A program made the translations under genes and the position numbers. 55,754 nt of DNA from an uncultured Verrucomicrobiota bacterium. Lineage in GTDB: Bacteria > Verrucomicrobiota > Verrucomicrobiia > Verrucomicrobiales > Verrucomicrobiaceae. This document shows, one piece after another, positions 8,732 through 17,108 of the stretch. The notes under the pieces were generated by a model. It did not search any database and was not told where the DNA came from. It saw only the letters and a program-made list of their open reading frames with translations. The stretch is taken from the NCBI GenBank assembly GCA_903838675.1, contig CAILZI010000173.1:1-55754 (forward strand). The letters run 5' to 3'. Within the stretch, counting starts at the first letter, position 1. Each line of letters starts with the position of its first letter.

Positions 8732-10372
8732 TCAATAGACATCGCGGGCATAGCGTTTCTCCTTTTTCATTTGAGCGACGTAAGCAGCAGCTTCGTCGGC
8801 AGATTTGCCTCCGGCGGTTTGGATGACGCTGTGAAGAGCCTCATCGACATCCTTGGCCATGCGTTTGGCGTCACCGCAGACATAGAAATGAGCTCCTTCT
8901 TCGAGCCATTGCCAGAGTTCAGCGGCGGCCTGGAGCATGCGGGTCTGCACGTAGATTTTTTCCACCTGATCGCGGCTGAAGGCGGTGTCCAGGCGCGTGA
9001 GATGCCCCTTCTGCACCCACTCGATGATTTGATCGTGGTAGAGGAAGTCCGAGGCACGTTTTTGATCACCGAAGAAGAGCCAGTTTTTGCCGGGTGCTTG
9101 TGTCGCTTCACGTTCTTCGAGGAAGGCACGGAAAGGAGCGATGCCGGTGCCGGGGCCGACCATGATGACAGGCTTCGTGAGATCAGCAGGCAGGCGGAAA
9201 TGATTTGCCGCGTGAAAGTAAATGCCGGTGGTCTCGCCGAGCGGCAGACGATCGGCGAGGAAGGTTGAGGCGACGCCTTTGTGCGGGACGCCATCGGTGT
9301 TGTAGCGCACGGCAGCGATGCAGAGATGCACTTCATCGGCATGGGCCTTGATGCTGGATGCGATGGAATAGAGGCGAGGCTGCAACTTGCGCAGTTTTTC
9401 CATGAAGGCAGCGAGTGTGATGCCTGGCTCCGGGACTTTGCCAAAGAGACTTCTCACTTCGTAGTGCCTGATGAGAGCCTCCCGCAATGGGGCGGAACCA
9501 CCGTCAGGCAATGGCACATCGGCCTGCGGGTCAAAAGCATGCGCAGCGATGACGGCATCCACCACCTCAGTGCAGTTTTGCACGAACACACCGAGGGCAT
9601 CTCCGACCTCATAGGTCAGCCCACTGCCCGCGAGCGAAAAGCCAATATGACGGGTGTCTTTGCTGCTGCCGCGGGTGTTCAGCGAGGTGTTGAGGATCAA
9701 CTTTGCGGGGAATGGATTTTTCTTGGTGTAGCCGGTCTCTTCCGGCTCTGCGACTGGGGCGGGCGCGGCAGTCACCGTGGTGACGGCAGTACCGCCACTC
9801 AGAGCCATGAATGCATTGGCACTCCAGGTCTTCGCGAGGTCATCAAAGTCCACGTCGCAATCGACGCGGTCGAGGATGCGTTTGGCACCGAGTTCTGCGA
9901 GTCTGAGGTCCAGCTTCCTGCCAGCCAGGCAATAAGTGTCGCCATAGTTTTTGTCGCCCAGGGCGAGGACGCTGTATTGGACGCCATCGAGCTTGGGACT
10001 GCTGCCGTTTTGATTGATGCTGTCCCAGAAGGAGACGGCGTTGTCGGGCATGTCGCCTTCACCCCAGGTGCTGGTGATGAGCAGGACGTTTTGTTCTTTG
10101 ACCAGATCGGCGGGTTGCAGCGAGTCGAGGCCTGCAGCGCGCGCTGCGAAGCCCCGACCCGATGCTTCCCTGGCCAGCCGCTTGGCCAAACTTTCCGCAT
10201 TTCCGCTCTGGCTGCCGAAGGCGATGAGGAGCGGGGTGGTGGCCTTCTGCGGAGAAGAGACGGCAGCGGCAGCGGAGCCGCGATTGAGAACACCGGCGAG
10301 GAAGCCATTGAGCCAGGCTCTCTGCTCGGCGGAGAAAGGTGCGTTGTCAGGAATGACGGGGACGGAGTTCAT
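8732..10372 (-). CDS. CysJ-like diflavin reductase (flavodoxin + FAD/NADPH domains)
   Basis: The 546-residue protein moves electrons from NADPH through FAD and FMN to a siroheme enzyme. A flavodoxin domain covers about residues 47-190 (FGSQSGNAESLAKRLA, STWGEGDMPD, ALGDKNYGDTYC). The FAD part has RLYSIASS and GVASTFLADR; the NADPH part has MVGPGTGIAPFRAFLEER, and the end EKRYARDVY is the classic CysJ C-terminus. It is in the nitrate cluster and no sulfite reductase gene is near, so it probably serves NirA. Residues 13-27 (FSAEQRAWLNGFLAG) mirror the NirA N-terminus. Confidence 0.88.
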   Translation of the reverse strand: MNSVPVIPDNAPFSAEQRAWLNGFLAGVLNRGSAAAAVSSPQKATTPLLIAFGSQSGNAESLAKRLAREASGRGFAARAAGLDSLQPADLVKEQNVLLITSTWGEGDMPDNAVSFWDSINQNGSSPKLDGVQYSVLALGDKNYGDTYCLAGRKLDLRLAELGAKRILDRVDCDVDFDDLAKTWSANAFMALSGGTAVTTVTAAPAPVAEPEETGYTKKNPFPAKLILNTSLNTRGSSKDTRHIGFSLAGSGLTYEVGDALGVFVQNCTEVVDAVIAAHAFDPQADVPLPDGGSAPLREALIRHYEVRSLFGKVPEPGITLAAFMEKLRKLQPRLYSIASSIKAHADEVHLCIAAVRYNTDGVPHKGVASTFLADRLPLGETTGIYFHAANHFRLPADLTKPVIMVGPGTGIAPFRAFLEEREATQAPGKNWLFFGDQKRASDFLYHDQIIEWVQKGHLTRLDTAFSRDQVEKIYVQTRMLQAAAELWQWLEEGAHFYVCGDAKRMAKDVDEALHSVIQTAGGKSADEAAAYVAQMKKEKRYARDVY

Positions 10373-10403
10373 TGGAGCGGCGGAGGGAAAAATTGAAAAT
10401 ACT

Positions 10404-12035
10404 TCACTTCTGGGAAAGCAGCCTGAAGGCCAGCCAGATCGTGGTGAGCAGAAAGATGAAAAAACCGGCCTTGTAGAAGGCGAGCGGATTGCGTTCGAGC
10501 AGCGGAGTGTCCGTCTCGTAAAAAGGCTGCACGCGATCAGGATGATTCAAATCGTGAAGCAGCTCGGAGTAATGCTGGTAACGACGCTGCGGTTTGATGG
10601 CGATGGCACGATGGATGAGCGCCTCCAGCCAAGAAGGGATGTTGGGATTGATTTTGGACAGCCGCTTTGCCAGATGAAAAGCTGGCGTCTGGAAACGCTC
10701 AATCTGACCATAAGGCAGCCTGCCGGTGAGCGCCTGATAGAGTGTGACGCCAATGGCAAAGATCTCCGTGCGTTCGCTGATGGGCGCGCTGTGAAAGCGC
10801 TCGGGTGCGAGGTAGCTGGCGGTCCCGGCCCGTGAAAAAACGGAGAAGATGGCGGCAGCGCTGCCGAGATCGACAAGCTTGAAGGTGAGGCGCGTGTAAT
10901 CGCCGATGCAGAGAATGTTCTCCGGCTTGATGTCACCATGTACGAGATCCAGGCGAAGCAGTGTCTGAGAGGCCTCGGCGAGGAATTTTCCCAGAGCGAT
11001 GCCGGAGTCCACCGACAGCACGCGCTCACGCAGCACGGCGGCGAGGCTGGGCGCATCGGCAAACTCCATGAGGTAGTAGCGCATGGTCTGCCCAGGCGGC
11101 TCATACGCGCGCACGAAGTGGGCTGACTGGGCACGGACGGCGTTCCAAATCTCGTGGATGAAGGCTTCGAGGTGCTGCGGGCTGTCAGCAGCCTCCACAG
11201 GAGCAAACTTCATGACGACGCGATGGCCGTCTTTTTCGGCCAGCCAGACTCGGCTGGTGCCATGAAAGGCACGCACGAGCTCATAGCCGTCAATTTTGTC
11301 ACCTTTGTTCAGAGCGGCAGGAATGGTGAGAGCGCGAGCATTCATGGCGTGAAGTCTGCCGGTTTGCTGGATGTCGAGAACAAGGGCGCTCATGTCATCC
11401 AAGGTTTCCGGTTTCGCCTGTTGGCGGGCGGAAAGCACAATGCTGCGGGCGGAGCAGTGACGGGAAAGTGCAGAGGAAAGCTCCGGCTCTGAGACATGAT
11501 TGGACACGCCATCAGAGCACAGGAAAGCCACGTCACCGTCCTGAAGCGTGATCGTGAAACAGGCCGGCTCAATCTCCACCGTCATGCCGAGAGCACGTGT
11601 GAGGATGTGGGAACGCTCCGGCTCCACGTGCGCGGTGGAGAGAGTGTTGAGTCGCCCCTCGCGCCAGAGACAGACGGAGGAGTCGCCGAGATTGATGCCG
11701 TGCAGCGTGTCACCTTCGATGACCACCGCAGCCAGGGTGGCCACCATTTCTGTGCGCTCATAGCGCACCTGCGACTCCTGGTACAAGGACTGATTGAGAA
11801 TACGGGCGAATGACGTCAGCGCCTGCTGTGGTGACCAGGAGCGCGGACGTGCGCTGTAGTGCTCAATCAGCGAAGTCACCGCACGTTGTGCAGCTTCGCG
11901 GGCGGGTTCTCCGCTGCCTGCGCCGTCACTGAGCACGGCGATGACCGTTTGATCCCACGAGCGCACGTCAAAGGCGTCGGAAGAGGGAACGCCCTCTTCT
12001 CTGGCCATGCCGTGACTGGAGGTGAGTACTTTCAT
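10404..12035 (-). CDS. PP2C phosphatase-Ser/Thr protein kinase fusion with C-terminal membrane anchor
   Basis: This 543-residue protein has a PP2C domain at residues 1-235 (VLSDGAGSGEPAREAA around D37; AFLCSDGVSNHV later) and a protein kinase domain at about 255-500. Kinase landmarks are the Lys in VVMKFAPVEA, HGDIKPEN at 366-373, DLGS at 389-392 in place of DFG, and APE near 410. One membrane helix lies at about 523-540 (FFIFLLTTIWLAFRLL). It sits between narK and the diflavin reductase with short gaps (23 and 31 bases). Similar fusions are known beside nitrate assimilation genes in proteobacteria, where their targets are unclear; reversible control of transport or reduction is an inference. 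Confidence 0.88.
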   Translation of the reverse strand: MKVLTSSHGMAREEGVPSSDAFDVRSWDQTVIAVLSDGAGSGEPAREAAQRAVTSLIEHYSARPRSWSPQQALTSFARILNQSLYQESQVRYERTEMVATLAAVVIEGDTLHGINLGDSSVCLWREGRLNTLSTAHVEPERSHILTRALGMTVEIEPACFTITLQDGDVAFLCSDGVSNHVSEPELSSALSRHCSARSIVLSARQQAKPETLDDMSALVLDIQQTGRLHAMNARALTIPAALNKGDKIDGYELVRAFHGTSRVWLAEKDGHRVVMKFAPVEAADSPQHLEAFIHEIWNAVRAQSAHFVRAYEPPGQTMRYYLMEFADAPSLAAVLRERVLSVDSGIALGKFLAEASQTLLRLDLVHGDIKPENILCIGDYTRLTFKLVDLGSAAAIFSVFSRAGTASYLAPERFHSAPISERTEIFAIGVTLYQALTGRLPYGQIERFQTPAFHLAKRLSKINPNIPSWLEALIHRAIAIKPQRRYQHYSELLHDLNHPDRVQPFYETDTPLLERNPLAFYKAGFFIFLLTTIWLAFRLLSQK

Positions 12036-12058
12036 CGCATCACAAAACAGAGAGTGGA

Positions 12059-13264
12059 TTAAATGCGTGCCTCAGCCAGAGCGCCCCACGTGGTGCGCCA
12101 GCGCAGTTTGACGAAGTTGAGGCCGATGAGGGCGAGAATGCAAAGGGTGGAAAAAGCGAGCAGACCGGCGAGATAGCTGCCGGTGAGACCTTTGGAATAG
12201 CCCAGCGAACTGGCGAGCATGAAGCCGCCAAGCCCACCGCCGCAGCCCACAAGTCCGGTCATCACGCCAATGTCCTTGGCGAAGCGCTGTGGAAGGAGCT
12301 GGAAGACGGAGCCATTGGCCATGCCGAATGCGCAAAAAGCCAGGAAGAAACCGAAGGCGCAGAGGCCGATCGATCCTGCACAAGCCGCCAGCACCAGCGC
12401 CAGCGCAGCCACGAGGAAGAAAACATGCAGGGCGCGGATGCCGCCGAGGCGGTCTGCCAGCGCACCGCCCACCGGCCTGCCCAGAGCGCCGACCAGCGTG
12501 CACAGGGCGGCCCAGGTGCCAGCCTCAACCGGCATGAGATGAAACTCAGAGGTGAAGTAGATGATGAGCGACGCGGCGAGTCCGGAGAAACCGCCAAAGC
12601 TGATGGTGTAGAAAAAGCAGAACCAGTGCGCGTCCTTCTCCTTCAACAGGTTCACGTAATCTCTGAGGGTCTTCTTTTTCACCTTCACCTGAGCTTCCTT
12701 TGAAAACACGATGTAGATGATTAGCACCAGGATCAGAGGAATGAGAGCCAGGCCGAAGACTGCATTCCAGCCATAGATGACGGCCAGCCGCGGCGCCAGA
12801 ATGGCGTCAATGACCACGCCGACATTCCCCGCGCCTGCGAGGCCGAGGACAAGGCCCTGCATGTTTGGCGGATACCAGCGACCCGCCTGAGGCAGCGCCA
12901 CAGCAAAGCTGGCACCGGCCACGCCGAGCACCGCACCCAGCATGAGGGTGTGGGAAAAGTGATGCAGACCCGTGAGCCATGCCGTGGTCATTCCTGCGAT
13001 GACGATGAGCTGTGCCATGATGCCGGTGTTCTTGGCACCGATGCGGTCCACCAGCATGCCGAGCAGGATGCGGATGAACGCGCCCGACAAGTAGGGCACC
13101 GCGACCATCAGCCCCTTCTCCTGCGGAGTGAGGCCGAGAGAAGTCCCGATCTGCGCCCCCAGAGCACCAAGGATGGTCCAGACCATGAAACTGACATCGA
13201 AGTACAGAAACGAGGTGAGGAGGGTGGGCCAGTGTCCGGAGGTTTTGAGATCAGCTAATTTCAT
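12059..13264 (-). CDS. narK: NarK/NasA-family nitrate/nitrite transporter (MFS)
   Basis: The 401-residue protein has twelve predicted membrane segments of the major facilitator superfamily. NarK-type features include the early FDVSFMVWTILGALG, RILLGMLVDRIGAKN in the first cytoplasmic loop, GVAGASFAVALPQAGRWYP and GLAGAGNVGVV in TM5, and a second signature GRPVGGALADRLGGIRAL. It imports nitrate and/or exports nitrite across the inner membrane. It starts a run that continues with the phosphatase-kinase, diflavin reductase, nirA, the DmsBC fusion and nasA. A 174-base gap with regulatory candidates separates it from the porin gene upstream. Confidence 0.92.
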   Translation of the reverse strand: MKLADLKTSGHWPTLLTSFLYFDVSFMVWTILGALGAQIGTSLGLTPQEKGLMVAVPYLSGAFIRILLGMLVDRIGAKNTGIMAQLIVIAGMTTAWLTGLHHFSHTLMLGAVLGVAGASFAVALPQAGRWYPPNMQGLVLGLAGAGNVGVVIDAILAPRLAVIYGWNAVFGLALIPLILVLIIYIVFSKEAQVKVKKKTLRDYVNLLKEKDAHWFCFFYTISFGGFSGLAASLIIYFTSEFHLMPVEAGTWAALCTLVGALGRPVGGALADRLGGIRALHVFFLVAALALVLAACAGSIGLCAFGFFLAFCAFGMANGSVFQLLPQRFAKDIGVMTGLVGCGGGLGGFMLASSLGYSKGLTGSYLAGLLAFSTLCILALIGLNFVKLRWRTTWGALAEARI

Positions 13265-13296
13265 GGGGTGGCTTGATGGTGTTATGCTTTTCCATG

Positions 13297-13312
13297 AGCC
13301 TGCGGCGTGCCA
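13297..13312 (-). promoter_or_regulatory. Possible sigma-54-type element upstream of narK
   Basis: Read on the minus strand, the sequence is TGGCAC-GCCGC-AGGCT. It has the GG-N10-GC spacing of sigma-54 promoters, with a perfect -24 half (YTGGCACG) but a poor -12 half. The predicted start would fall about 20 bases before the narK start codon. Chance occurrence is possible. Confidence 0.3.
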
Positions 13313-13370
13313 AGTGCACCAGGGTTAACAAAAAACGGTTTGAATGTTATTTGTGTAAACGATGAATAGA

Positions 13371-13380
13371 ATTCATGAAT
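13371..13380. promoter_or_regulatory. Palindrome upstream of narK resembling the LysR-gene palindrome
   Basis: ATTCATGAAT is a perfect 10-base palindrome about 107 bases upstream of the narK start. It shares ATTCAT/ATGAAT halves with the larger palindrome in the lysR-nrt intergenic region at 20490-20507, though the centre spacing differs. It is a candidate operator for the cluster's LysR protein. Confidence 0.35.
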
Positions 13381-13390
13381 GAACGCCAAG

Positions 13391-13420
13391 CGCCCGCCGC
13401 GCAAACATCTGCGGCGGGCG
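13391..13420 (-). terminator. GC-rich hairpin after the porin gene
   Basis: CGCCCGCCGC and GCGGCGGGCG form a perfect 10-base-pair stem with a 10-base loop, 18 bases past the porin stop codon. There is no clear U-tract after it, so it may act as a transcription brake or an RNA 3'-end stabiliser rather than as a full intrinsic terminator. Confidence 0.55.
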
Positions 13421-13438
13421 GCGGAATCGTGCGCAGGG

Positions 13439-14845
13439 TCAGAAATCGATCTGCATCTGCACGTAGCCAAACTGAGCATCGCTCGAAGCACCGGTGTCGC
13501 GCAGGTACTGGCCGGCGACGAAGTAGCTGTAGCCTGTGAGAATGTTGACGTGCGGATTGAGCTTGTAGCTGACGGTGAGGTCAAACTCCTGGCCGCGGAA
13601 GCTGCTGGCAGAGCTGGAGGCGGCATTGAGCGGGCGCACCTTGGTGGTGCCGTTGGCACGGTACCAGGAGTCCTGGTTGCTGGCGTTCCAGTAGAGCTGG
13701 TAGTCCAACATGACCTTGAGCTTGGAAGTGGGGGTGAAGCTGAAGTTGACCTGGAGATTGAGCACGTTCATCCACGCGGTGGTGTCCATGTAGCCGTAGA
13801 AGAGATGGTTCGTGGGATAGAGGTTCTGGAAGGTGCCGACTTTTCCGTCGTTGGGATTGCTGTCACCGCTGGCATAGTTGAACTGGGTGCCGATGCGGGG
13901 CTTCCATGAACTTTTCAACCAATTGTAACCCACGCCCCAGTTGCCGGCATAAGCGGTGAGCGAACGGCCCCCGACCTTGCCGGTCTGAAAGTCCATTTCG
14001 GTGCTGTAGTCGAAGCCGCCCAGCTTTTTGGGGTCGCCCTTCCACAGGGTGCCGAGGGTTACGAAGCTCGTGGAGCCGATGGGGGTGCCGAAGTTGGCGG
14101 TGCCGCTGTCCCGGTTGTGGAAGACGTAGAAGTCGGTGGTGGTGTTGAAGGGAACGAAGAGGGTGCTGAGATAGATGCCGTCCATGAAGGCATTGCGAGG
14201 GCTGTTCTGGGTGAGGAAGTCGGACTTGTCCCACTTGTTGTTGACGTAATTGACAGGACTGGAGATGAACATGTCGAGAGACCACTTGTCCGCAGTGTAG
14301 CGGAATTTAACGGCGTCAAAGGTGCGTGCCTGGTTGGCCCATTCGAGCGGTCCGAGGAGACGCTGATCCCCATAGGAGAGGAACTGGCGACCGATGACGG
14401 AACTGAAGCCTTTTTTGAGATTGCCAATCTGCACGTAGGCCTTGAGGACGTCAAAGATGTCGTCCCCTTCGGCACCATTGACGCCGATGGTGTGGCCGCG
14501 GTCTCCGCCGATCTCGCGCACGTCCTGGCCCTGCACGTAGATCTTGATCAAGGGGTGGATGTCATAGCCTATGCCGAGGCGGAAACGCTGCAGCAGCCAG
14601 GCGGCGTCCGTCACAGCGTTGACCTTGCTGTTGAAGTCGAAGTTGTTGTCCCGCATTTCATAGCGCATGCGCTCCTGAACATCGAAAGTGAAGTTTCCCA
14701 CCTTCATGGGGGCATAGGCCGGAGGCGGCGGTGTGAGCGTGTAGCCTGGGACAGGCACCGGGGCGGGTGCAGCGGTTTTGGGAAGGGGAGTTTGGGCGTA
14801 GGCGAGCGAGGTGGTCGCGAGCAGAAGCGGGAGCAGTCTTTTCAT
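13439..14845 (-). CDS. Outer-membrane porin of the alginate-export type
   Basis: The 468-residue protein begins with a signal peptide (MKRLLPLLLATTSLAYA, cleavage before QTPLPK) and a proline-rich spacer. It then shows alternating aromatic/polar beta-strand sequence throughout, such as FTFDVQERMRYEMRDNN and LLQRFRLGIGYDIHPLIKIY, and ends in the outer-membrane-type C-terminal phenylalanine (VQMQIDF). DAVKFRYTADKWSLDMFI fits the Alginate_exp family. The family name reflects one founding member; placement between the nitrate ABC genes and narK suggests an anion porin for nitrate here, which is inference. Confidence 0.75.
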   Translation of the reverse strand: MKRLLPLLLATTSLAYAQTPLPKTAAPAPVPVPGYTLTPPPPAYAPMKVGNFTFDVQERMRYEMRDNNFDFNSKVNAVTDAAWLLQRFRLGIGYDIHPLIKIYVQGQDVREIGGDRGHTIGVNGAEGDDIFDVLKAYVQIGNLKKGFSSVIGRQFLSYGDQRLLGPLEWANQARTFDAVKFRYTADKWSLDMFISSPVNYVNNKWDKSDFLTQNSPRNAFMDGIYLSTLFVPFNTTTDFYVFHNRDSGTANFGTPIGSTSFVTLGTLWKGDPKKLGGFDYSTEMDFQTGKVGGRSLTAYAGNWGVGYNWLKSSWKPRIGTQFNYASGDSNPNDGKVGTFQNLYPTNHLFYGYMDTTAWMNVLNLQVNFSFTPTSKLKVMLDYQLYWNASNQDSWYRANGTTKVRPLNAASSSASSFRGQEFDLTVSYKLNPHVNILTGYSYFVAGQYLRDTGASSDAQFGYVQMQIDF

Positions 14846-14878
14846 GGGGATGCGTGTGTGGGTGCGTTGTTGGTTCGG

Positions 14879-15757
14879 CTAAGCGGCGGCTGCAGGGAAA
14901 TTAACGGCATGAGTGGCCAGTTCGGCGGCCATGTCTGGGGATGGGACAAACTTCGGATCGCGGCTGGGGCGGATGTGCGACTTGTCGTTGAGGAAAGTGA
15001 TCAGGCGCTCGCGCAGTTCGTAATAGCGCGGATCCTCCATGATCTGTTTGCGATTGCGGGGGCGCTCGAAGGGGATCTGCAAGATGTCACCCACTTCGGC
15101 CTCGGGACCGTCTGTCATCATAACGACTCGGTCGGAGAGGAAAATGGCCTCATCCACATCATGAGTCACCATGAGGGTGGTGATGCGATTGCGGCGCCAG
15201 AGTTCGAGCAGCACCTCCTGAAGTTCGTAGCGTGTGAGCGAATCCAGCATGCCAAAGGGCTCATCGAGGAGGAGCATCTTCGGCTGCAGGACAAACGCGC
15301 GGGCAATACCCACGCGCTGGCGCATGCCCTGGGAGAGCTCACTGGGATATTTATGCATCGCATCGCCTAACCCCACGATGGTGAGGTAGTACTCCACCAT
15401 CTGCCGACGCTCCGCTTTGCTGGCGGTGTAGTAGACCTGGTTTGCGCCGAGCATGACGTTTTCAAAAGCGGTCATCCAGGGCAGAAGACAGGGGGATTGA
15501 AAAACGATGCCACGGTCCGGCCCGGGGCCGCTGGCCTCGCGACCCGCGAGAATCATGTTGCCCTGGCTGAGATCGCTCAAACCCGCCACCATCATGAGCA
15601 CGGTGCTTTTGCCGCAGCCGCTGTGACCGATGAGCGTGGCAAATTCGCCCTCCTTCAATTTGAGATTGAAGTTTTTGACGATGGTTGCCGGGCCCTTCGG
15701 CGTGTCGTAGGTCTTCCACAGACGGTCCAGCTCGAGCATGGGAAGGAGAGAGCTCAT
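14879..15757 (-). CDS. nrtD: Nitrate/nitrite-type ABC transporter ATPase (NrtD-like)
   Basis: The 292-residue ATPase has Walker A GHSGCGKST at 44-52, the signature LSQGMRQRVGIARAF and Walker B MLLLDEPFGMLD. The signature has LSQGM instead of LSGGQ, as is common in the nitrate/sulfonate/taurine family. The C-terminal extension (GDILQIPFERPRNRKQIM, then YELRERLITFL) is typical of NrtC/NrtD relatives. It overlaps the preceding ATPase gene by four bases. Two different ATPases with one permease suggest a heteromeric importer. The letter assigned (C or D) is arbitrary. Confidence 0.85.
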   Translation of the reverse strand: MSSLLPMLELDRLWKTYDTPKGPATIVKNFNLKLKEGEFATLIGHSGCGKSTVLMMVAGLSDLSQGNMILAGREASGPGPDRGIVFQSPCLLPWMTAFENVMLGANQVYYTASKAERRQMVEYYLTIVGLGDAMHKYPSELSQGMRQRVGIARAFVLQPKMLLLDEPFGMLDSLTRYELQEVLLELWRRNRITTLMVTHDVDEAIFLSDRVVMMTDGPEAEVGDILQIPFERPRNRKQIMEDPRYYELRERLITFLNDKSHIRPSRDPKFVPSPDMAAELATHAVNFPAAAA

Positions 15758-16674
15758 ACGGCCACCTCCACTTCTTCGCGCTTGCTGTCAGAGCGGCGCC
15801 GGGGACCCGAGCGATTGAGGAACTGCAGTGAATTCACGTGGGTCAAGTCTTCGGGCAGGATGTCCGGAAGCGTGAGTTTGACGCTGGTCTTGGGCTTAAT
15901 GCGCCCTTTGGCGTCGAGCAGAGTGTTGATGAGCTGGGCGCGGAGCTTTTTAAATTTGGGGTCGTGATTGAGCGACTTGCGATCACGCGGGCGATCCAGA
16001 TCGACCACGATGGGTTCACCGAGTGTGGCGGGAGCCGTGGGCAGCAGCGGGATGACACGGTCTGCGAGCAGCAATGCTTCATCAGGGTCATTCGTGATCC
16101 AGAGCACGGTGGTGAGGTTCTGGCGCCAGATCTCGCTGATTTCATCCTGAATCGTGGCGCGGGTCAGCGCGTCGAGAGCGCTCAGCGGTTCGTCCAGCAA
16201 CAGCACCTTCGGCTGCATCGAGAGCGTGCGTGCCACAGCGACGCGCTGACGCATGCCGCCTGAGAGTTCCTTGGGCAACTTGTGCGCCGCGGGCTTCAGC
16301 TTCACCATATCGATGTACTTCTGCACATGCTCTTTGCGTTGGACAGCCGTCCACTCTTTGAAGACTTCATCGACTGCCAGAGCAATGTTTTCCTCCACGG
16401 TGAGCCAGGGCAGCAGCGAGTAGTTTTGGAAGACCAGGCCACGATCCGGCCCCGGGCCGGTGATGGTTTCACCAGCAATCGTGGCCACGCCCGCATCTGG
16501 CTTCACCAGACCGGAGATGAGATTGATCAACGTGCTCTTGCCAGAGCCCGAGTAACCCACAATCACGACGAACTCGCCCTCATTGATGGCAAGGTTGATG
16601 TCCTTGAGCACTTCCGTGCGGCTGCCCGCAGGGCCAAAGCCTTTGGCGGCACCTTTGATTTCGATAAGCGACAT
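15754..16674 (-). CDS. nrtC: Nitrate/nitrite-type ABC transporter ATPase (NrtC-like, without binding domain)
   Basis: The 306-residue ATPase has Walker A GYSGSGKST, signature LSGGMRQRVAVARTL and Walker B VLLLDEPLSALD, followed by WITNDPDEALLLADRV. It lacks the C-terminal substrate-binding-like domain of cyanobacterial NrtC; a separate signal-less binding-like protein is encoded upstream instead. The inverted repeat of the four-helix-bundle cassette begins eight bases upstream of its start codon, so the leader seen by the ribosome is AT-rich repeat with no purine-rich Shine-Dalgarno sequence. Confidence 0.85.
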   Translation of the reverse strand: MSLIEIKGAAKGFGPAGSRTEVLKDINLAINEGEFVVIVGYSGSGKSTLINLISGLVKPDAGVATIAGETITGPGPDRGLVFQNYSLLPWLTVEENIALAVDEVFKEWTAVQRKEHVQKYIDMVKLKPAAHKLPKELSGGMRQRVAVARTLSMQPKVLLLDEPLSALDALTRATIQDEISEIWRQNLTTVLWITNDPDEALLLADRVIPLLPTAPATLGEPIVVDLDRPRDRKSLNHDPKFKKLRAQLINTLLDAKGRIKPKTSVKLTLPDILPEDLTHVNSLQFLNRSGPRRRSDSKREEVEVAV

Positions 16675-16681
16675 GGCAAAA

Positions 16682-16706
16682 ATTTATGATTTACGATTTA
16701 TGATTT
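16682..16706 (+). repeat. Left terminal inverted repeat of the cassette
   Basis: This is a 25-base AT-rich sequence built from alternating GATTTAT and GATTTAC units. It is matched by the reverse complement of 17077-17108 except for one extra 7-base unit on the right. Confidence 0.85.
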
Positions 16707-16720
16707 GAGATCGGAGGCCT

Positions 16721-17092
16721 ATGACCACGGATGAACTCAAGGAACGGACGATGGACTTCGCGGTGCGAGTCCTGAAGATGGTTGACGCGCTTCCGAACAC
16801 CACGGCCGGAAGAACGGTGGGAGGTCAGATTGCCCGAAGCAGCACCTCGGTAGCGGCAAACTACCGAGCGGCTCTGAGAACCAAATCCGATGCTGATTTC
16901 ATCAATAAGATCACGATCGTTCTGGAGGAGACTGATGAAAGCGGGTTCTGGATCGAACTGGCCGAACGCACTGAACTTTTTCCGCCAAAACGCCTCAAAG
17001 CCCTCCTTCAGGAATCCGAAGAACTTACCAAGATCTTCAACGCCACGCGAACCACTGCGAGGCGCCGCGCCCGGCAAAATCATAAATCGTAA
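16721..17092 (+). CDS. Four-helix-bundle protein (23S rRNA intervening-sequence protein family)
   Basis: The 123-residue protein starts MTTDELKERTMDFAVRVLKM and contains GGQIARSSTSVAANYRAAL followed by FINKITIVLEETDES, the hallmarks of the small IVP/S23 four-helix family. A GGAGG Shine-Dalgarno lies five bases before the ATG at 16721. Relatives were first seen in intervening sequences of 23S rRNA, and a related fold is the Avd accessory protein of diversity-generating retroelements. No reverse transcriptase or rRNA is nearby. It runs against the nrt operon. Its last residues (NHKS) are encoded by the right inverted repeat. Confidence 0.88.
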   Translation: MTTDELKERTMDFAVRVLKMVDALPNTTAGRTVGGQIARSSTSVAANYRAALRTKSDADFINKITIVLEETDESGFWIELAERTELFPPKRLKALLQESEELTKIFNATRTTARRRARQNHKS

Positions 17093-17108
17093 ATCGTAAA
17101 TCATAAAT
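17077..17108 (-). repeat. Right terminal inverted repeat of the cassette
   Basis: This 32-base AT-rich repeat is inverted relative to 16682-16706 and one 7-base unit longer. It overlaps the last codons of the four-helix-bundle gene and ends eight bases before the nrtB stop codon. Confidence 0.85.

Larger units (their letters stand above)
16682..17108. mobile_element. 427-bp cassette: four-helix-bundle gene bounded by AT-rich inverted repeats
   Basis: The segment between nrtB and nrtC consists of a plus-strand four-helix-bundle gene and terminal inverted repeats at 16682-16706 and 17077-17108. The left end reads ATTTATGATTTACGATTTAT plus GATTT. The right end is its reverse complement with one extra ACGATTT unit. 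Only 7 and 8 bases remain outside the repeats before the neighbouring genes. Removing the cassette would leave a normal 15-base operon gap. No transposase is encoded, so any movement would need help from elsewhere. Confidence 0.7.

Noticed and set aside
14117..15370. A 417-codon plus-strand frame spanning porin and ATPase genes
   Set aside because: It crosses two well-supported minus-strand genes and has antisense-like composition.
16721..17092. The four-helix-bundle gene as part of a diversity-generating retroelement
   Set aside because: No reverse transcriptase, template repeat or variable repeat was found near it.
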